Shown here: positions 62,842 to 64,000 of the stretch, piece after piece | Layout of the letters: each line of letters begins with the position of its first letter | Position numbering within the stretch: position 1 is the first letter of the stretch | DNA from: Dolomedes plantarius | Lineage: Eukaryota > Arthropoda > Arachnida > Araneae > Dolomedidae | Length of the DNA: 64,000 nucleotides | Direction: 5' to 3' | Assembly (NCBI GenBank): GCA_907164885.2 | Contig: OU015493.1 | Coordinates: forward strand, 121,906,693 to 121,970,692 | Notes under the pieces: model-generated | Told to the model about the DNA's origin: nothing | The model's input: the letters and a program-made list of their open reading frames with translations, nothing else | Database searches by the model: none | Translations under genes and position numbers: made by a program

Positions 62842-64000
62842 TTAAAGTTTGCATAGTTTTGCCACAGCTCGTGACAACATGCCATCTACAATTTTTAATG
62901 TTACAACTCGAACTTTCCCATCATGTCCAGGATGCACAGAGGTAACTCTACCGAGTTTCCATTTCGTGGGAGGTAGTTTGTCATCTACAATGAGGACAAG
63001 ATCACCACAAGTTAAGTTCTCTTTTGATTGCTGCCATTTGGATCGTTGCTGCAGTTGAAGAACGTATTCTTTCTTCCATCGATTCCAAAAATGTTGGACG
63101 AGGTTTTTTGTTAACTGCCATCTGGAAAGCCTGTTCAACTTTGTTGTACTGTAGTCTTGCTCGGGTATAGCTGTAAGAGGTCCACCAGCTATAAAGTGTC
63201 CAGGAGTTAATGTTGTTAAATCGTTGGGATCCTTGGACAATGGGGATAGCGGTCGTGAGTTCAGACAAGCTTCGATTTGTGTGAATACTGTATAAAGTTC
63301 CTCGAAGGTCAGTGTTACGTTGGAGACAATTTTTATGAGATGTTGCTTCACACACTTTATGTTAGATTCCCAAAGTCCTCCCATGTGAGGAGCACTTGGC
63401 GGATTAAAGTGCCATTCGATGCTGTTTTCACTTAAATAATGTGACACTTTATCATTATGTTTATACGATCTGAGAAGTAATGCGAGTTCAGCTTTTAATT
63501 TACGATTGGCACCAATGAAGTTAGAGCCACAATCACTATACATGTGTGAGCACTTTCCTCGACGACTGACAAATCTCTTGAGGGCTGCAATGAAACTATC
63601 CGTCGTCACGTCACTGACGAGTTCCAGATGAATTGCCTTTGTTGCAAAACATATGAACAGAGCTAAATACGCTTTTGAACACTTTGCTCTAGTAGATTTT
63701 GAAATTTTTACAGAAAAAGGTCCGCAGTAGTCAACTCCACAATGTGTGAATGGTCGAGATGGGTTTACGCGTGAAGCCGGTAAATCACCCATTTGTTGTG
63801 TTAGGTGTTGAGCTCGATGCCGCTTGCAAACTACACAATTGGCAATGATTCCATGAATAGCTGACCTGGCTGAAACAATCCAAAATTGCTGTGTCAAACA
63901 TGCTTGCATTAATTGAGCACCGGCATGTAAATTTTTCAAATGAATATCTTGTAAAATCAATTTTGTTAGAAGATGTTCCTTAGGCAGGAGAATAGGACAC
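62842..64000 (-). CDS. BEL/Pao polyprotein, integrase end (partial)
   Basis: The frame is open to the right edge of the window and stops at 62842. Zinc-binding part: LLPKEHLLTKLI, HLKNLHAGAQLMQA, CVVCKRHRA. DDE core: FTHCGVDYCGPF, YSDCGSNFIGA and PHMGGLWESNIK. Then TLTPGHFIAG and the C-terminal WQLTKNLVQHFWNRW, KWKLGRVTSVHPG, VRVVTL, typical of BEL/Pao (DUF5641-type tail). It has no internal stop in 386 codons, so this copy is comparatively young. Gag, protease and reverse transcriptase would lie beyond the window. Confidence 0.93.
   Translation of the reverse strand, partial: CPILLPKEHLLTKLILQDIHLKNLHAGAQLMQACLTQQFWIVSARSAIHGIIANCVVCKRHRAQHLTQQMGDLPASRVNPSRPFTHCGVDYCGPFSVKISKSTRAKCSKAYLALFICFATKAIHLELVSDVTTDSFIAALKRFVSRRGKCSHMYSDCGSNFIGANRKLKAELALLLRSYKHNDKVSHYLSENSIEWHFNPPSAPHMGGLWESNIKCVKQHLIKIVSNVTLTFEELYTVFTQIEACLNSRPLSPLSKDPNDLTTLTPGHFIAGGPLTAIPEQDYSTTKLNRLSRWQLTKNLVQHFWNRWKKEYVLQLQQRSKWQQSKENLTCGDLVLIVDDKLPPTKWKLGRVTSVHPGHDGKVRVVTLKIVDGMLSRAVAKLCKL

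Noticed and set aside
14403..64000. The BEL-like piece at 14.4 kb and the BEL integrase at 62.8-64.0 kb as one element
   Set aside because: They lie on opposite strands almost 50 kb apart with many complete elements between them.

Overview
This is nuclear DNA of a eukaryote, most probably an arthropod with a large, repeat-rich genome (a chelicerate such as a spider fits; this is inference). It is AT-rich, has one spliced host gene with introns of up to 20 kb, and carries arthropod-type Tc1/mariner, hAT, Helitron, Harbinger-type, Jockey-like, copia, BEL/Pao and Ty3/gypsy elements. There is no bacterial gene organisation, CRISPR array or riboswitch, and I found no intact tRNA or rRNA gene.

Host gene. 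Four short minus-strand exons (31776-31877, 31189-31276, 26388-26479, 5691-5767) join in frame with GT..AG borders. They encode the N-terminus of a neuropathy target esterase (PNPLA6/7, Drosophila swiss cheese, sws): a membrane anchor followed by the basic segment with FRKRDKVMFYGRKMLRK. Later exons would lie left of base 1. Roughly half the window is therefore sws intron, filled with mobile elements.

Left part (1-31.9 kb, sws introns): two nested Helitron-like elements; a small palindromic element at 4.0 kb; a hAT MITE; a 4.9-kb element with long inverted arms carrying a decayed PIN/FEN1-like nuclease plus Cys-rich gene, itself hit by a nearly intact Tc1-like element and by a second Tc1 relic; fragments of mariner, BEL and hAT; a family of inverted-repeat elements at 14.7-16.6 kb; a tandem array of about 140-bp units split by a 3-kb TIR element that contains two abutting TTAA-flanked elements; a Harbinger-like MITE; and LINE and hAT relics.

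Middle (32-47.7 kb): nested hAT-like MITEs, then a deep nest. A Harbinger-like MITE is split by a Jockey-like LINE. The LINE is split twice, by a copia element and by a TGTTG..CAACA insertion. That insertion contains a 4.4-kb element with long inverted arms, an 8-bp target duplication and a second copy of the PIN-like gene, which in turn holds a Tc1 fragment. Target duplications are visible at nearly every level.

Right part (48-64 kb): a tRNA-type SINE, a 5'-truncated copia element, and a nearly full-length Ty3/gypsy element (51814-59766) with 804-bp LTRs and an unusual pol order in which integrase precedes reverse transcriptase. These are followed by a decayed gene of unknown family, a third Tc1-like relic, and the integrase end of a BEL/Pao element running off the right edge. 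The best candidate for something undescribed is the pair of long-inverted-repeat elements carrying the PIN-like/Cys-rich protein.
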